Positions 1-9,640 are shown, counted from the stretch's first letter. The stretch: 64,000 bases of DNA from Streptomyces varsoviensis (GCF_000718635.1 NZ_JOBF01000008.1:1-64000), one strand, 5' to 3'. The notes: generated by a model not told the origin, from the sequence alone. A program made the numbers and translations.

Positions 1-1664
1 CCCCTCCCCTCTCGTCCCCGTCCAACGGTGAGTGGGTGGGCACCCCCGGCCCCTTCCCTCTCGTCGCCCTCGAACGGTGAGTGGGTGGGCCCCCTTGATC
101 CTTGCTCGCCCCGGGTGGGTGGGGGGAGGGTGGGGGCGGGGGCGGCCCCGGCCTCTTCCCTCTCGTCCCCCTCGAACGGTGAGTGGGTGGGCCCCTCTTG
201 CTCGCTGCCCGCCCCGGGTGGGCGGGGAGGGTGAAACGCCTCCTCTCGTCCCCGTCCAACGGCCGGTGGGTGGTGGGGCCCTCTGCTTCCCGCCCAACCT
301 CGGGAGGGGCGGGGGTGGGGTGGCCCCGCCCCCTCTCGTCCCCACCGGACGGCGAGTAGGTGGGCCCCTTGCGCCCCGCTCGCCTCGGGTGGGTGGGGAG
401 GGTGGGGGGTGGGGTCGCCCCCTCTCCCTCCTCGAACGGCCGCCGGTGGGCACCCCATGGAGCTTTGCTCCCGTTCACCCCCCCGGGCGGCGGCGGGGTG
501 GGTGGGGCTTTGCTTGCGCTGTCGGGTGGGTGGGGGAGGCGGCGGGAACCTCGCCCCTGTGTTTGGGCGGGTGACCTCTCGCCCTCATCTGGGTGGGCAG
601 GGGTGCTCCGCCCCGTGTCTTGGTGGGTGGGGACACCCCCGCGTGCTGCCCTATGACTCCGTGGGGCCCGGCCCACCCCTCCTCGGCTCTGGCTCGGGAG
701 GCTGGGCCGCCCCTCACTCCCGCCCGGGGCCGGATGGGGAGCCGAGGGGCCCCACCGTTCACCGGCCGTTGGATGGGGACGAGCGGGAAGGGACCGGACT
801 GCCAACCCTCCCGCTCCCACCCGGGTCCGGGCGAGGTGGAAGGGGCCCCCGCCGCCCGGACTGGGGCTCTCCCCGCCACCCGCCCCCGCCCGGGGATGAG
901 CAGGGAGCACCCTCCGAGGTCGCCCACTGGCCGTTGGAGGGGGACGAGAGGGGGGTCTGGAATCTCCCACCCACCCACCTACCTCGCACCCACCGGGGAT
1001 GAGCGGGAGCAAAGCTCCCGGGGGAGCCCACCGGCGGCCGTTCGCTGAGTACGAGAGGGGAGAGGCCGGGGCTGCCCCACCCACCCCCGCCCCGCCCGAG
1101 GTTGGGCGGGGAGCAAAGGGCCCTACCGCCTACTGGAGCAAGGGGTGTCCGCCCACCCATCGTTTGAGAGCGACGAGCGGGGAGCGGCCTGGGCCGTCCC
1201 GCCCACCCCGCCCCCGCCCGGGGGATGAACGGGAGCAAAGCTCCCGGGGCTGCCCACCGGCGGCCGTTCGAGGGGGGTGAGAGGGGGCGACCCCACCCCC
1301 ACCCCTCCCGATCTTGGGCGGGAAGCAAAGGGCCCCACCACCCACCGGCCGTTGGACGGGGACGAGAGGGGGCAGGGCCACCCGCCCACCCGGGGCGAGC
1401 AGCGAGCAAGAGGGACCCACCCACTCACCGTTCGAGGGCGACGAGAGGGAAGGGGCCGGGGTGCCCACCCACCGTTAGACGGGGGCGAGAGGGGAGGGGC
1501 CGGGGCCCACCCACCCACCGTTAGACGGAGACGAGAGGGTAGAGGCCGGGGCCGCCCCCACCCCCACCCACCCCCGCCCACCCGGGGCGAGCAGCGAGCA
1601 AAAGGGGCCCACCCACTCACCGTTGGACGGGGACGAGAGGGGAGGGGTTGGGGCCGTAGGGGTG
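1..1664. repeat. Gene-free cluster of degenerate C/G-rich repeats in two inverted arms
   Basis: No credible gene is seen here. The region is built from imperfect copies of a roughly 35-50 bp unit with the core CACCGTTcGACGGGGACGAG, preceded by runs of CCCACC. In the left part (about 1-510) units read as the reverse complement; in the right part (about 770-1660) they read forward, so the cluster is a large imperfect inverted repeat. A well-matched pair of arms is 430-505 against 1200-1275. A second unit type contains a small hairpin, GGGAGC-AAA-GCTCCC, seen near 1007-1022 and 1230-1245 and in inverted form near 458-473. All frames through it give low-complexity Pro/Gly/Arg translations and none has a convincing start. 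Function is unknown; it sits downstream of acpS. Confidence 0.75.
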
Positions 1665-1680
1665 GGGTCCGGAACGCTGA

Positions 1681-1746
1681 CGTGTATTTGTGGGCCGGAG
1701 TGCCGGGTGAGATGACGGTTCCGGGTTCGCGGCCCGTAAATATGCG
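1681..1746 (+). other. Conserved 16-bp-stem hairpin element, copy A
   Basis: The arms 1681-1696 (CGTGTATTTGTGGGCC) and 1731-1746 (GGCCCGTAAATATGCG) pair over 16 bp as plus-strand RNA with a 34-nt loop. Several pairs are G-U wobbles that would be mismatches on the other strand. The same 5' arm, stem length and loop length recur at 18399-18464, where the 3' arm carries a U-G to U-A change that keeps pairing. The loops differ in sequence. It may be a structured RNA, a terminator or a protein-binding palindrome. It lies at the edge of the repeat cluster, 155 bp beyond the acpS stop. Confidence 0.6.
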
Positions 1747-1900
1747 GTGGAGGACCCCACCCCGTAGGCCCCGACCCCGCACCCACCCACACACGTCGCC
1801 ACCCCACCCGTAGGGCCCGGCTCCCCACCCGCACGCGGACCCCCCACCCACCAGCGCAACGCAACGCACAGACAACGCGCAAGCCCAGCGCAGCGCCCCG

Positions 1901-2269
1901 TCACCCCTCAGCGATCACCACAGCGGAAGCGACCCCGGCATCGTGGCTGAGCGACACATGCCACCCCCGCACCCCCAACTCCGCAGCCCGAGCCGCCACC
2001 GTCCCCCGCACCGACAGCACCGGCCGCCCGCTCTCCTCCGTCACCACCTCGGCGTCGGTCCACAGCAGTCCGGCCGGCGCGCCCAGCGCCTTGGCCAGGG
2101 CCTCCTTCGCCGCGAACCGCGCCGCGAGGGAGGCGGGCCCCCGCCGCTCCCCGCTCGGCAGCAGCAGCTCGCGGTCGAGGAAGAGCCGCGCCGCGAGCCC
2201 CGGCGTGCGGCGCAGCGCGGCGTCGAAGCGGTCGATCTCCGCGACATCGATCCCGACCCCGATGATCAT
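1901..2269 (-). CDS. acpS: Holo-[acyl-carrier-protein] synthase
   Basis: This 122-aa protein has the size and motifs of AcpS-type 4'-phosphopantetheinyl transferases. [10 protein letters not shown] near the N-terminus carries the Mg-binding Asp, and [13 protein letters not shown] (about residues 51-63) carries the second acidic ligand and a Lys. The family transfers phosphopantetheine from CoA to the serine of acyl-carrier proteins and acts as a cytosolic trimer. The ATG overlaps the glmS stop codon in an ATGA arrangement, so the two genes are translationally coupled. The protein could also serve carriers of secondary metabolism, which cannot be decided here. Confidence 0.93.
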   Translation of the reverse strand: MIIGVGIDVAEIDRFDAALRRTPGLAARLFLDRELLLPSGERRGPASLAARFAAKEALAKALGAPAGLLWTDAEVVTEESGRPVLSVRGTVAARAAELGVRGWHVSLSHDAGVASAVVIAEG

Positions 2270-4119
2270 TCGACGGTCACCGACTTCGCGAGGTTGCGCG
2301 GCTGGTCGACCTCGTTGCCGCGCGCGGTGGCCAGCTCGCAGGCGAAGACCTGCAGCGGCACGGTGGCGACCAGCGGCTGGAGCAGCGTGGGGGTGGGAGG
2401 GATCTCGATGAGGTGGTCGGCGTAGGGGGCGACGGCGGCGTCGCCCCGTTCGGCGATGACGATCGTACGGGCGCCGCGCGCCCGGATCTCCTGGATGTTG
2501 GAGACGATCTTGTCGTGGAGGACGGAGCGCCCGCGGGGCGACGGCACCACGACGACGACGGGCAGGTCGTCCTCGATCAGCGCGATCGGCCCGTGCTTGA
2601 GCTCGCCGGCCGCGAACCCCTCGGCGTGCATGTACGCCAGTTCCTTGAGTTTGAGGGCGCCTTCGAGCGCCACGGGGTAGCCCACGTGCCGACCGAGGAA
2701 GAGCACGGTGTTCTTGCCGGCGGCGGCGACGGACCGGGCCAGTTCCCGTACGGGCTCCATGGTGCCGAGGACGTCGTCGACCTGGGTGGCGATAGCGGAC
2801 AGCTCGCGGATGACGGAGCCGATCTCGTCGCCCCATTTGGTGCCGCGTACCTGCCCGAGGTAGAGCGCGACGAGGTAGCAGGCGACGAGCTGCGTCAGGA
2901 ACGCCTTGGTGGAGGCGACGGCCACTTCGGGCCCGGCGTGCGTGTAGAGCACGGCGTCGGACTCGCGCGGGATCGTCGAGCCGTTGGTGTTGCAGATGGC
3001 GAGGACCTTGGCGCCCTGTTCGCGCGCGTGCCGCAGCGCCATCAGGGTGTCCATGGTCTCCCCGGACTGGGAGATGGCGATGACCAGGGTCCGCGGGTCC
3101 AGGATCGGGTCGCGGTAGCGGAACTCGCTGGCGAGTTCCACCTCGCACGGCATGCGCGTCCAGTGCTCGATGGCGTACTTGGCGATCATGCCGGCGTGGA
3201 AGGCGGTCCCGCAGGCGACGATCACGACCTTGTCGGCCTCGCGCAGTACGGACGCCGGCATGCGCACCTCGTCCAGGGTGAGCGAGCCGCCCGCGTCGAT
3301 GCGCCCCAGCAGGGTGTCGGCGACGGCCTTCGGCTGCTCGGCGATCTCCTTGAGCATGAAGTAGTCGTAGCCGCCCTTCTCGGCGGCGGAGGCGTCCCAG
3401 TCCACGTGGTACGCCCGTACGTCCGCGGGCACGCCGTCGAAGTCGGTGACGGTGACGTGCTCGCGGCGCAACTCGACGACCTGGTCCTGGCCGAGTTCGA
3501 CGGCCTCGCGGGTGTGCGCGATGAAGGCGGCGACGTCGGAGGCGAGGAAGGACTCGCCGGCGCCGATGCCCACGACGAGCGGGGAGTTGCGGCGCGCGCC
3601 GACGACCACGTCGGGCTCGTCGGCGTGCACGGCGACCAGGGTGAACGCGCCCTCCAGCCGCCGGCAGACGCGCCGCATGGACTCGGCGAGGTCGCCGCAG
3701 GAGGAGAACTCCTCGGCCAGCAGGTGGGCCACCACCTCGGTGTCCGTCTCGGAGGCGAGGGCGTGCCCGCGCTCCGCCAGCTCCGCGCGAAGGGCGGCGA
3801 AGTTCTCGATGATGCCGTTGTGCACGACGCCGACGCGCCCCGAATTGTCCAGGTGGGGGTGGGCGTTGGCGTCCGTCGGGGCGCCGTGCGTGGCCCAGCG
3901 GGTGTGGCCGATGCCGGTGGTGCCGGACGGCAGCGGGCGGGCGGCCAGCTCCTTTTCGAGGTTGGCGAGCTTGCCGGACTTCTTCGCCGCCGCGAGCTGG
4001 CCGTCCGCGAGGACGGTGACCCCGGCCGAGTCGTAGCCCCGGTATTCGAGCCGCTTCAGCCCGGAGATGACGACGTCGAGGGCGGGCTGCCCTCCCACAT
4101 ATCCCACGATTCCGCACAT
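2266..4119 (-). CDS. glmS: Glutamine--fructose-6-phosphate aminotransferase (isomerizing)
   Basis: This 617-aa protein makes glucosamine-6-phosphate from fructose-6-phosphate and glutamine, the first step to UDP-GlcNAc. It begins [10 protein letters not shown], so Cys2 becomes the N-terminal nucleophile of the class II glutaminase domain (about residues 1-220). Two SIS sugar-isomerase domains follow (SQSGETMDT near residue 352), and it ends with the typical KSVTVE. The length is normal for the family. No Shine-Dalgarno is seen. A TACGCT -10 box ends 6 nt before the ATG, which suggests a leaderless mRNA. There is no sign of a glmS ribozyme in the 44 bp upstream. acpS follows with a 4-bp overlap. 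GlmM, the next enzyme of the pathway, is encoded 2.6 kb away. Confidence 0.97.
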   Translation of the reverse strand: MCGIVGYVGGQPALDVVISGLKRLEYRGYDSAGVTVLADGQLAAAKKSGKLANLEKELAARPLPSGTTGIGHTRWATHGAPTDANAHPHLDNSGRVGVVHNGIIENFAALRAELAERGHALASETDTEVVAHLLAEEFSSCGDLAESMRRVCRRLEGAFTLVAVHADEPDVVVGARRNSPLVVGIGAGESFLASDVAAFIAHTREAVELGQDQVVELRREHVTVTDFDGVPADVRAYHVDWDASAAEKGGYDYFMLKEIAEQPKAVADTLLGRIDAGGSLTLDEVRMPASVLREADKVVIVACGTAFHAGMIAKYAIEHWTRMPCEVELASEFRYRDPILDPRTLVIAISQSGETMDTLMALRHAREQGAKVLAICNTNGSTIPRESDAVLYTHAGPEVAVASTKAFLTQLVACYLVALYLGQVRGTKWGDEIGSVIRELSAIATQVDDVLGTMEPVRELARSVAAAGKNTVLFLGRHVGYPVALEGALKLKELAYMHAEGFAAGELKHGPIALIEDDLPVVVVVPSPRGRSVLHDKIVSNIQEIRARGARTIVIAERGDAAVAPYADHLIEIPPTPTLLQPLVATVPLQVFACELATARGNEVDQPRNLAKSVTVE

Positions 4120-4125
4120 GCAGGC

Positions 4126-4131
4126 AGCGTA
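4126..4131 (-). promoter_or_regulatory. -10 box of a probable leaderless glmS promoter
   Basis: On the minus strand TACGCT is followed by six bases and then the glmS ATG. This spacing places the transcription start at or next to the start codon. No -35 consensus and no ribosome-binding site are visible. Confidence 0.5.
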
Positions 4132-4163
4132 CGGCCCGCGCGCCCCCGCGGCGGCCCCCCGGA

Positions 4164-4412
4164 TCAGCGCCCGCGCGCCACCCGGTCGATCGCCTCCTGC
4201 ACGAGGTCGAGGTATTCGACCTCCTCGCAGCGCGGCTTGGAGCCCAGTTCGTAGCGTTCGAGCGCGTCGGAGAGGTCCTCGCCCAGATCCTCGTCGGGCA
4301 GCTCCGCGCTCAGCTCCCCGCAGACGCGGCGCGCGAACTCGTCACGCCCTTCGGCCGAACGCCCCTCGGCGGACGGGGTCCCACGGCGCAGCACAAGATC
4401 CAGAACAGACAC
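4164..4412 (-). CDS. Small acidic protein of unknown function
   Basis: An 82-aa protein that I do not recognise. It starts at a GTG (4410-4412) preceded by GGGG at a plausible ribosome-binding distance. It is rich in Glu, Asp and Arg, contains two Cys (around residues 31 and 61), shows no signal peptide or membrane segment, and is probably mostly alpha-helical and cytosolic. It is transcribed away from coaA and lies between coaA and glmS. Three phased GTAC boxes lie about 58-91 bp upstream of its start. The coding potential looks genuine (GC-rich third positions, sensible composition), but the function is unknown. Confidence 0.6.
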   Translation of the reverse strand: MSVLDLVLRRGTPSAEGRSAEGRDEFARRVCGELSAELPDEDLGEDLSDALERYELGSKPRCEEVEYLDLVQEAIDRVARGR

Positions 4413-4469
4413 ACGATCCCCAGCTCATACAGGTCAGGAGCCTGGAACGTAACGGTGCACCGGCAGGAC

Positions 4470-4502
4470 GTACAGAGCACGTACACGACATGTACACAAG
4501 CG
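4470..4502. promoter_or_regulatory. Three GTAC boxes with 11-bp spacing (possible regulator site)
   Basis: GTAC begins at 4470, 4481 and 4492, exactly 11 bp apart, each followed by A and a loosely conserved remainder. Such 11-nt direct-repeat units resemble the layout of Streptomyces PhoP boxes (GTTCA-type units), with A in place of T at position 3. The site lies between the divergent small gene (starting at 4412, minus) and coaA (4703, plus). Assignment to PhoP is only a suggestion. Confidence 0.35.
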
Positions 4503-4702
4503 GACCGAATGTCTACCGAATGAATTTCCACGGCGCCCCCGAAAGCCCTACCGGCAAACACCCACCCGCTCACCCATCCGCTCACCCACCCCCGCCCGTA
4601 CGCGCACACGCCCGCGCGCGCACACGCCCGCGCGCCCATACGCCCGTACGCCCACACGCACCCACCCGAAAGCCCCCCGCACCCCCCGCGCACAATGGGC
4701 CC

Positions 4703-5692
4703 GTGCCGCCCTCACAGAGTCACTCGCACTTCCGCCACCACCACGCCACCCCGTACGTGGACCTCACCCGCGCCCAGTGGAGCGCCCTGCGCGAGAACAC
4801 CCCGCTGCCGCTGACCGCCGAGGAGGTCGAGCGGCTCCGCGGGCTCGGTGACGTCATCGACCTCGACGAGGTACGGGACGTCTATCTGCCGCTCTCCCGG
4901 CTGCTCAACCTCTACGTCGGGGCGACCAGCCAACTGCGCGGCACCCTCAACACCTTCCTCGGCGAGGCCGGCGACGGCCACGGCGCGCAGCCCGGCACGC
5001 CCTTCGTCATAGGGGTGGCGGGCAGCGTCGCGGTCGGCAAGTCCACCACCGCGCGGCTCCTGCGGGAGCTGCTGGCGCGCTGGCCCGAGCACCCCCGCGT
5101 GGAGCTGGTGACCACCGACGGCTTCCTGCTGCCCAACGCCGAGCTGCACCGGCGGGGCCTGATGTCGCGGAAGGGGTTCCCGGAGTCGTACGACCGGCGC
5201 GCCCTGACCCGCTTCGTGGCGGATGTGAAGGCGGGCATGGACGAGGTGACCGCGCCGGTCTACTCGCACCTGATCTACGACATCGTGCCGGGCGAGCGGC
5301 TGACCGTGCACCGCCCCGACATCCTCATCATCGAGGGCCTGAACGTCCTCCAGCCGGCGCTGCCCGGCAAGGACGGCCGCACCCGCGTCGGCCTCGCGGA
5401 CTTCTTCGACTTCAGCGTGTACGTGGACGCGCGGCCCGAGGACATCGAGGAGTGGTACTACGCCCGCTTCCGCAAGCTGCGGGCCACCGCCTTCCAGGAC
5501 CCCTCCTCGTACTTCCGCAGGTACACGCAGGTCAGCGAGGAGGAGGCGCTGGACTACGCGCGCCGGAACTGGCGGACCATCAACAAACCCAACCTGCTGG
5601 AGAATGTGGCCCCCACCCGGGGCCGCGCGAGCCTCGTCCTGCGCAAGGGCCCGGACCACAAGGTGCGGCGGCTGTCGCTGCGCAAGCTCTGA
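4703..5692 (+). CDS. coaA: Pantothenate kinase (type I)
   Basis: This 329-aa enzyme phosphorylates pantothenate with ATP, the first step of coenzyme A synthesis. The Walker A motif [17 protein letters not shown] lies near residues 104-120. TTDGFLLPN and [13 protein letters not shown] are hallmarks of the bacterial CoaA family (P-loop kinase, PRK-like). The length matches actinobacterial CoaA. The frame stays open far upstream, but that part overlaps glmS and the small minus-strand gene, so I place the start at GTG 4703. No Shine-Dalgarno precedes it. CACAAT ends six bases upstream and could be the -10 of a leaderless transcript. CoaA supplies the CoA used by AcpS, encoded nearby. Confidence 0.95.
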   Translation: MPPSQSHSHFRHHHATPYVDLTRAQWSALRENTPLPLTAEEVERLRGLGDVIDLDEVRDVYLPLSRLLNLYVGATSQLRGTLNTFLGEAGDGHGAQPGTPFVIGVAGSVAVGKSTTARLLRELLARWPEHPRVELVTTDGFLLPNAELHRRGLMSRKGFPESYDRRALTRFVADVKAGMDEVTAPVYSHLIYDIVPGERLTVHRPDILIIEGLNVLQPALPGKDGRTRVGLADFFDFSVYVDARPEDIEEWYYARFRKLRATAFQDPSSYFRRYTQVSEEEALDYARRNWRTINKPNLLENVAPTRGRASLVLRKGPDHKVRRLSLRKL

Positions 5693-5718
5693 CCCCGAAC
5701 AGCCCAGGGAGCCCGGCA

Positions 5719-6660
5719 GTGCTGCACATCAGGATGATGATCCCGGCCCACCGCACCACCGAGGTGGTGCGGCTGGTGGAACGTACCGTCGGCACCGCGC
5801 ACCTGGCCGTGCTGGCCGGCGCGGCCCGCGTCCCGGAGGGCGATGTCGTGCTGTGCGACGTGGCGCGCGAGGCGGCGGACGGGCTGCTCCAGGAGCTGCG
5901 CGCCATCGGCATCCCCGACTGCGGCTCGATCGCGGTCGAGGAGATCGAGCTGACGCTGTCCCGGCGGGCGGACCGGGCCGAGCGGGAGGCGCCGGGCGAG
6001 GCCGCGGACGCCGTGGTGTGGGAGCACCTGGAGGAGGCCACGCACGAGGAGTCCACCCTGTCGGTCACCTATCTGGTGTTCCTGACGGTGGCGACGATGA
6101 TCGCGGCCTGCGGTGTGGTGCTCGACAACGCGATCCTCATCGTCGGCGCGATGGCGGTCGGCCCCGAGTTCGGGCCGCTGGCCGGCATCTGCACGGCGCT
6201 GGTGCAGCGGGCCCCGCGGCTCGCGTGGCGGTCGCTGATCGCGCTGGTCGTCGGGTTCGCGGCGGCGCTGCTACTGACGACGGGCTTCAGCCTCTTCATG
6301 GACGCGGTGGGCCTCTTCCACCAGCACCAGGTGGAGGGGGAGCGCCCGAACACCGCCTTCATCTGGCAGCCGGACCTGTTCTCGTTCGTGGTCGCGTTCC
6401 TGGCGGGGGTCGCCGGGGTGCTCTCGCTGACCTCCGCGAAGTCCGGGGCGCTGGTGGGCGTCGCGATCTCGGTGACGACCGTCCCGGCCGCCGCCAACGC
6501 CGCGGTGGCGCTCGGCTACGGCGACTTCTCCCAGATGCGGGGCTCGGTGCAGCAGCTCCTGCTGAACCTGGCGGGGATCATCCTGGCCGGCACGCTCACG
6601 CTCCTCGCCCAGAAGTTCTTCTGGGCGAAGCAGCGCGAGCGCGCCACAGCGGCCGACTGA
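5719..6660 (+). CDS. DUF389 family integral membrane protein
   Basis: A 313-aa membrane protein of the DUF389 family. Residues 1-110 form a soluble N-terminal domain with an ACT-like appearance. After it come five or six hydrophobic segments, starting with TYLVFLTVATMIAACGVVL and containing the family signature AILIVGAMAVGPEFGPLAG. The C-terminus is short and basic. The start is GTG 5719 behind AGGGAG at the proper distance; the frame is open further upstream but overlaps coaA. It lies 26 bp behind coaA in the same direction, so the two are likely co-transcribed. No biochemical role is established for this family as far as I know. Confidence 0.85.
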   Translation: MLHIRMMIPAHRTTEVVRLVERTVGTAHLAVLAGAARVPEGDVVLCDVAREAADGLLQELRAIGIPDCGSIAVEEIELTLSRRADRAEREAPGEAADAVVWEHLEEATHEESTLSVTYLVFLTVATMIAACGVVLDNAILIVGAMAVGPEFGPLAGICTALVQRAPRLAWRSLIALVVGFAAALLLTTGFSLFMDAVGLFHQHQVEGERPNTAFIWQPDLFSFVVAFLAGVAGVLSLTSAKSGALVGVAISVTTVPAAANAAVALGYGDFSQMRGSVQQLLLNLAGIILAGTLTLLAQKFFWAKQRERATAAD

Positions 6661-6734
6661 GGCTCGTACGACCGCACCAAAGAGCCACCGCGGCAGACTG
6701 AGGCGCGTACGACCGCGGCAAAAGGCCGCCAGGG
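6652..6734 (+). repeat. Two-copy tandem repeat of about 43 bp
   Basis: The end of the DUF389 gene and the following spacer contain two imperfect copies of a unit around GACTGAGGC-CGTACGACCGC, starting near 6654 and 6697. The stop codon of the gene lies inside the first copy. It separates two convergent genes; no terminator hairpin is obvious. Confidence 0.5.
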
Positions 6735-6746
6735 CGGCGAAAGGCC

Positions 6747-8105
6747 CTACCCCAGCGCCGACTTCACCACGTCCGCCAGCCGGCTCGCGACGGACCGCGC
6801 CTGCTCGATGTCCGCGGCCTCGACCATCACCCGCACCAGCGGCTCCGTGCCGGAGGGGCGCAGCAGCACCCGCCCCGTGGCGCCCAGCTCGCGCTCCGCC
6901 TCGCCGACCGCGCCGGCCAGCTCCGGCGAGGTGGCGACCCGCGACTTGTCGACGTCGCGCACGTTGATGAGCACCTGCGGCAGCCGCTCCATGACGCCCG
7001 CGAGGTCGGCGAGCGTACGGCCGGTGGCGGCGACCCGCGCGGCCAGCATCAGCCCGGTCAGCGTGCCGTCGCCGGTCGTGGCGTGGTCGAGGACGATGAC
7101 GTGCCCGGACTGCTCGCCGCCGAGCGCGTAGCCGTGCCGCTTCATCTCCTCCAGGACGTACCGGTCGCCGACGGCCGTCTGGACGAGCTGGACGCCCTCG
7201 CGCTCCATGGCCAGCTTGAAGCCGAGGTTGGACATCACGGTGCCGACCACGGTGTTCTCGCGCAGCGTGCCCGCCTCGCGCATGGCGAGGGCGAGGACGG
7301 CGAGGATCTGGTCGCCGTCGACCTCCGCGCCCGAGCCGTCCACGGCCAGGCAGCGGTCCGCGTCGCCGTCGTGCGCGACGCCCAGGTCCGCGCCGTGCTC
7401 GACGACGGCCGCGCGCAGCTTGGCGAGGTGCGTGGAGCCGCACTCGTGGTTGATGTTGAGGCCGTCGGGGTCGGTGCCGATGGTGACGACCTCGGCGCCG
7501 GCCCGCGCGAACGCCTCCGGGGAGACCCGGGCGGCCGCGCCGTGCGCGCCGTCGATGACGACCTTGAGGCCGTCGAGGCGGTTGGGGAGCACGCCGATGA
7601 GGTGCGCGACGTAGTTGTCGAAGCCCTCGTCGTACGCGCGGACCCGGCCGACGCCGGCGCCGGTGGGCCGCTGCCAGGGCTCGCCGGAGGCGTGCGCGCG
7701 GTACGTGGACTCGATGCGGTCCTCCAGCTCGTCGGCGAGCTTGTGGCCGCCGCGGGCGAAGAACTTGATGCCGTTGTCGGGCATCGCGTTGTGGCTGGCG
7801 GAGAGCATGACGCCCAGGTCCGCGCCGAGCGAGCCGGTCAGGTAGGCGACGGCGGGCGTCGGGAGCACGCCGACCCGCAGCACGTCCACGCCCGCGCTCG
7901 CCAGCCCCGCCACCACGGCGGCCTCCAGGAACTCCCCGGACGCTCGCGGATCGCGCCCGACCACCGCCACCGGGCGATGGCCCTCGAACGTGCCCGCTTC
8001 GGCGAGTACGTGCGCCGCGGCGACCGACAGGCCGAGCGCGAGCTCCGCCGTCAGATCGGCGTTGGCGACACCGCGCACACCGTCCGTACCGAAGAGTCGT
8101 CCCAC
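6747..8105 (-). CDS. glmM: Phosphoglucosamine mutase
   Basis: This 452-aa alpha-D-phosphohexomutase interconverts glucosamine-6-phosphate and glucosamine-1-phosphate on the way to UDP-GlcNAc and peptidoglycan. The phosphoserine loop SASHN (catalytic Ser104) and the Mg-binding DGDADR are intact, and the C-terminal phosphate-binding RPSGTEP is present. The start GTG 8105 is preceded by GGAGGA; upstream in-frame codons lie in the 5' leader. It follows rpsI, but a strong terminator and a candidate promoter (TTCGGC-18-TATACC) separate them, so it probably has its own transcript. Together with glmS it covers amino-sugar supply. Confidence 0.96.
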   Translation of the reverse strand: MGRLFGTDGVRGVANADLTAELALGLSVAAAHVLAEAGTFEGHRPVAVVGRDPRASGEFLEAAVVAGLASAGVDVLRVGVLPTPAVAYLTGSLGADLGVMLSASHNAMPDNGIKFFARGGHKLADELEDRIESTYRAHASGEPWQRPTGAGVGRVRAYDEGFDNYVAHLIGVLPNRLDGLKVVIDGAHGAAARVSPEAFARAGAEVVTIGTDPDGLNINHECGSTHLAKLRAAVVEHGADLGVAHDGDADRCLAVDGSGAEVDGDQILAVLALAMREAGTLRENTVVGTVMSNLGFKLAMEREGVQLVQTAVGDRYVLEEMKRHGYALGGEQSGHVIVLDHATTGDGTLTGLMLAARVAATGRTLADLAGVMERLPQVLINVRDVDKSRVATSPELAGAVGEAERELGATGRVLLRPSGTEPLVRVMVEAADIEQARSVASRLADVVKSALG

Positions 8106-8211
8106 TGGTGTCCTCCGAGATTGCGTGGGGTGCGGGGGGCCGGCCCCCCGGGAAATGGGCGTGCGCGTGGCGCGCGTAGATGACGGGCCCGTGACCGGGC
8201 CCCGAAGAACA

Positions 8212-8241
8212 GGTATACGCCGCCGGGCGCCGATAGCCGAA
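8212..8241 (-). promoter_or_regulatory. Candidate glmM promoter
   Basis: On the minus strand TTCGGC (8236-8241) and TATACC (8212-8217) are separated by 18 bp. The predicted start lies about 100 nt before the glmM GTG, just after the rpsI terminator. Confidence 0.5.
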
Positions 8242-8274
8242 CGCCCCGGCGGCACGGAGAGTGCCGCCGGGGCG
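8242..8274 (-). terminator. Terminator of the rplM-rpsI operon
   Basis: A perfect 14-bp stem (8242-8255 with 8261-8274) and a 5-nt loop follow the rpsI stop by 27 bp. There is no long T run, as is common for Streptomyces terminators. Confidence 0.8.
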
Positions 8275-8301
8275 CAGGCGGGTGCAGCGTGAGCCGCGTG
8301 A

Positions 8302-8814
8302 TCAGCGCTTGCTGTACTGCGGGGCCTTACGGGCCTTCTTCAGACCGGCCTTCTTGCGCTCGACCGCGCGGTCGTCGCGGCTCAGGAAGCCGGCCTTCTT
8401 CAGCGTGGCGCGGTTGTTGTCCACGTCCGCCTCGTTCAGCGCGCGGGCCACGCCCAGGCGCAGGGCGCCGGCCTGGCCGGAGACGCCGCCGCCGGAGATG
8501 CGGGCGATGACGTCGTAGCGGTTGTCGAGTTCGAGCACCTTGAAGGGCTCGTTGACTTCCTGCTGGTGCACCTTGTTGGGGAAGTAGCCCTCAAGGGTGC
8601 GGCCGTTGATCTTCCACTGGCCGCTGCCCGGCACGATGCGGACGCGGGCGATGGCGTTCTTGCGACGGCCCAGGCCGGCGGCGGGCTGCGGGTCGCCGAA
8701 GCGGGACGCGAGCGACTCGCTCGTGTACTCGGTCTCCTCGGACTCGAAGGTCGCGTTGCCCTCGAAGTCCTCGGTGATCTCCTCGACGGGCGTCTCGGGG
8801 GTGGTCTCAGCCAC
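8302..8814 (-). CDS. rpsI: 30S ribosomal protein S9
   Basis: A 170-aa S9 protein. The ribosomal core begins near residue 47 with [14 protein letters not shown] and ends with the basic [12 protein letters not shown] tail, whose last residues reach the P-site tRNA in known ribosomes. The first about 45 residues are an acidic extension rich in Glu and Thr, as in other actinobacteria. It lies 42 bp behind rplM, the conserved L13-S9 pair, under the promoter upstream of rplM. A 14-bp terminator hairpin follows. Confidence 0.98.
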   Translation of the reverse strand: MAETTPETPVEEITEDFEGNATFESEETEYTSESLASRFGDPQPAAGLGRRKNAIARVRIVPGSGQWKINGRTLEGYFPNKVHQQEVNEPFKVLELDNRYDVIARISGGGVSGQAGALRLGVARALNEADVDNNRATLKKAGFLSRDDRAVERKKAGLKKARKAPQYSKR

Positions 8815-8856
8815 GATTCTCCTCAGATACTTTCTGCTGGTCGGCGGTGGCCGGGA

Positions 8857-9303
8857 CTAGCCCTGCTGAACCTGGGTGATCTCGAACGGGACCGGCTGCT
8901 GGGCCGCGTGCGGGTGCTCGGAGCCCGCGTAGACCTTCAGCTTCGACAGCATCTGACGGCCGAGGGTGTTCTTGGGGATCATGCCCTTGATGGCCTTCTC
9001 GACGGCCTTCTCGGGGTTCTTCTCCAGCAGCTCGTCGTAGCGGACGGAGCGCAGACCACCCGGGAAACCGGAGTGGCGGTAGGCCATCTTCTGGGTCCGC
9101 TTGTTGCCGGACAGGTGCACCTTGTCGGCGTTGATGATGATGACGAAGTCACCAGTGTCAACGTGCGGCGCGTACACCGGCTTGTGCTTGCCCCTGAGGA
9201 GGGACGCGGCCTGGCTGGCCAGACGGCCCAGGACAACGTCCTGCGCGTCAATGATGTGCCACTGGCGCTGGACATCGCCGGGCTTGGGGCTGAACGTACG
9301 CAC
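8857..9303 (-). CDS. rplM: 50S ribosomal protein L13
   Basis: A 148-aa L13 protein beginning [19 protein letters not shown], with the family motif [16 protein letters not shown] and HPHAAQQP near the C-terminus. L13 binds 23S rRNA early in large-subunit assembly. It is the first gene of the rplM-rpsI operon. A consensus-like promoter (TTGACC-18-TATTCT) about 215 bp upstream implies a leader near 200 nt, long enough for autoregulation as known for L13 in other bacteria, although I cannot identify a specific leader motif. Confidence 0.98.
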   Translation of the reverse strand: MRTFSPKPGDVQRQWHIIDAQDVVLGRLASQAASLLRGKHKPVYAPHVDTGDFVIIINADKVHLSGNKRTQKMAYRHSGFPGGLRSVRYDELLEKNPEKAVEKAIKGMIPKNTLGRQMLSKLKVYAGSEHPHAAQQPVPFEITQVQQG

Positions 9304-9516
9304 GGTCGTAGCCTTCGCTTCTTCAGTGATGGGGTCTCCCGAGTCCGCGAGGACCGGGGAGACGGGTCCTGTACTGGACCACCCGGACGATCACGACAGC
9401 CTATGCGGCGCCTCGGGGACGCAACCCGAGAGCCGACCGCTGGTCATCGGCCCGGTGGACCGGCGTAAGGGCCCCTCGCGTGAGAACGACCAAGCCAATA
9501 CGCATAACGAACTAGC

Positions 9517-9546
9517 AGAATACCGGGCGGCCCCCACGCGGGTCAA
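9517..9546 (-). promoter_or_regulatory. rplM-rpsI promoter
   Basis: On the minus strand TTGACC (9541-9546) and TATTCT (9517-9522) are separated by 18 bp, a good match to the housekeeping sigma (HrdB) consensus. It points at rplM. Confidence 0.7.
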
Positions 9547-9640
9547 AACCACACTTCCGGGCGTCCGACACCCCAGCGTACGGCCTCGGGGCCGGTCGGA
9601 GACAGCCCTGGAGCGGACTCACGGAAGTCCGGCGCGATAC

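Noticed and set aside
1..1664. CRISPR array
   Set aside because: Units are degenerate, of unequal length and in both orientations, with no constant repeat and no unique spacers; no cas genes are near.
28..1875. Several open frames of 60-250 codons on both strands
   Set aside because: They are repeat-driven Pro/Gly/Arg translations in GC-rich DNA, overlap each other in many frames and have no credible start signals.
1901..4117. A 738-codon minus-strand frame covering glmS and acpS
   Set aside because: Only its last 122 codons are real (acpS); the rest is an Arg-rich shadow of glmS.
4067..4702. A longer N-terminus for pantothenate kinase
   Set aside because: The extra 212 codons are low complexity, overlap glmS and the small minus-strand gene, and would make the protein far longer than the family.
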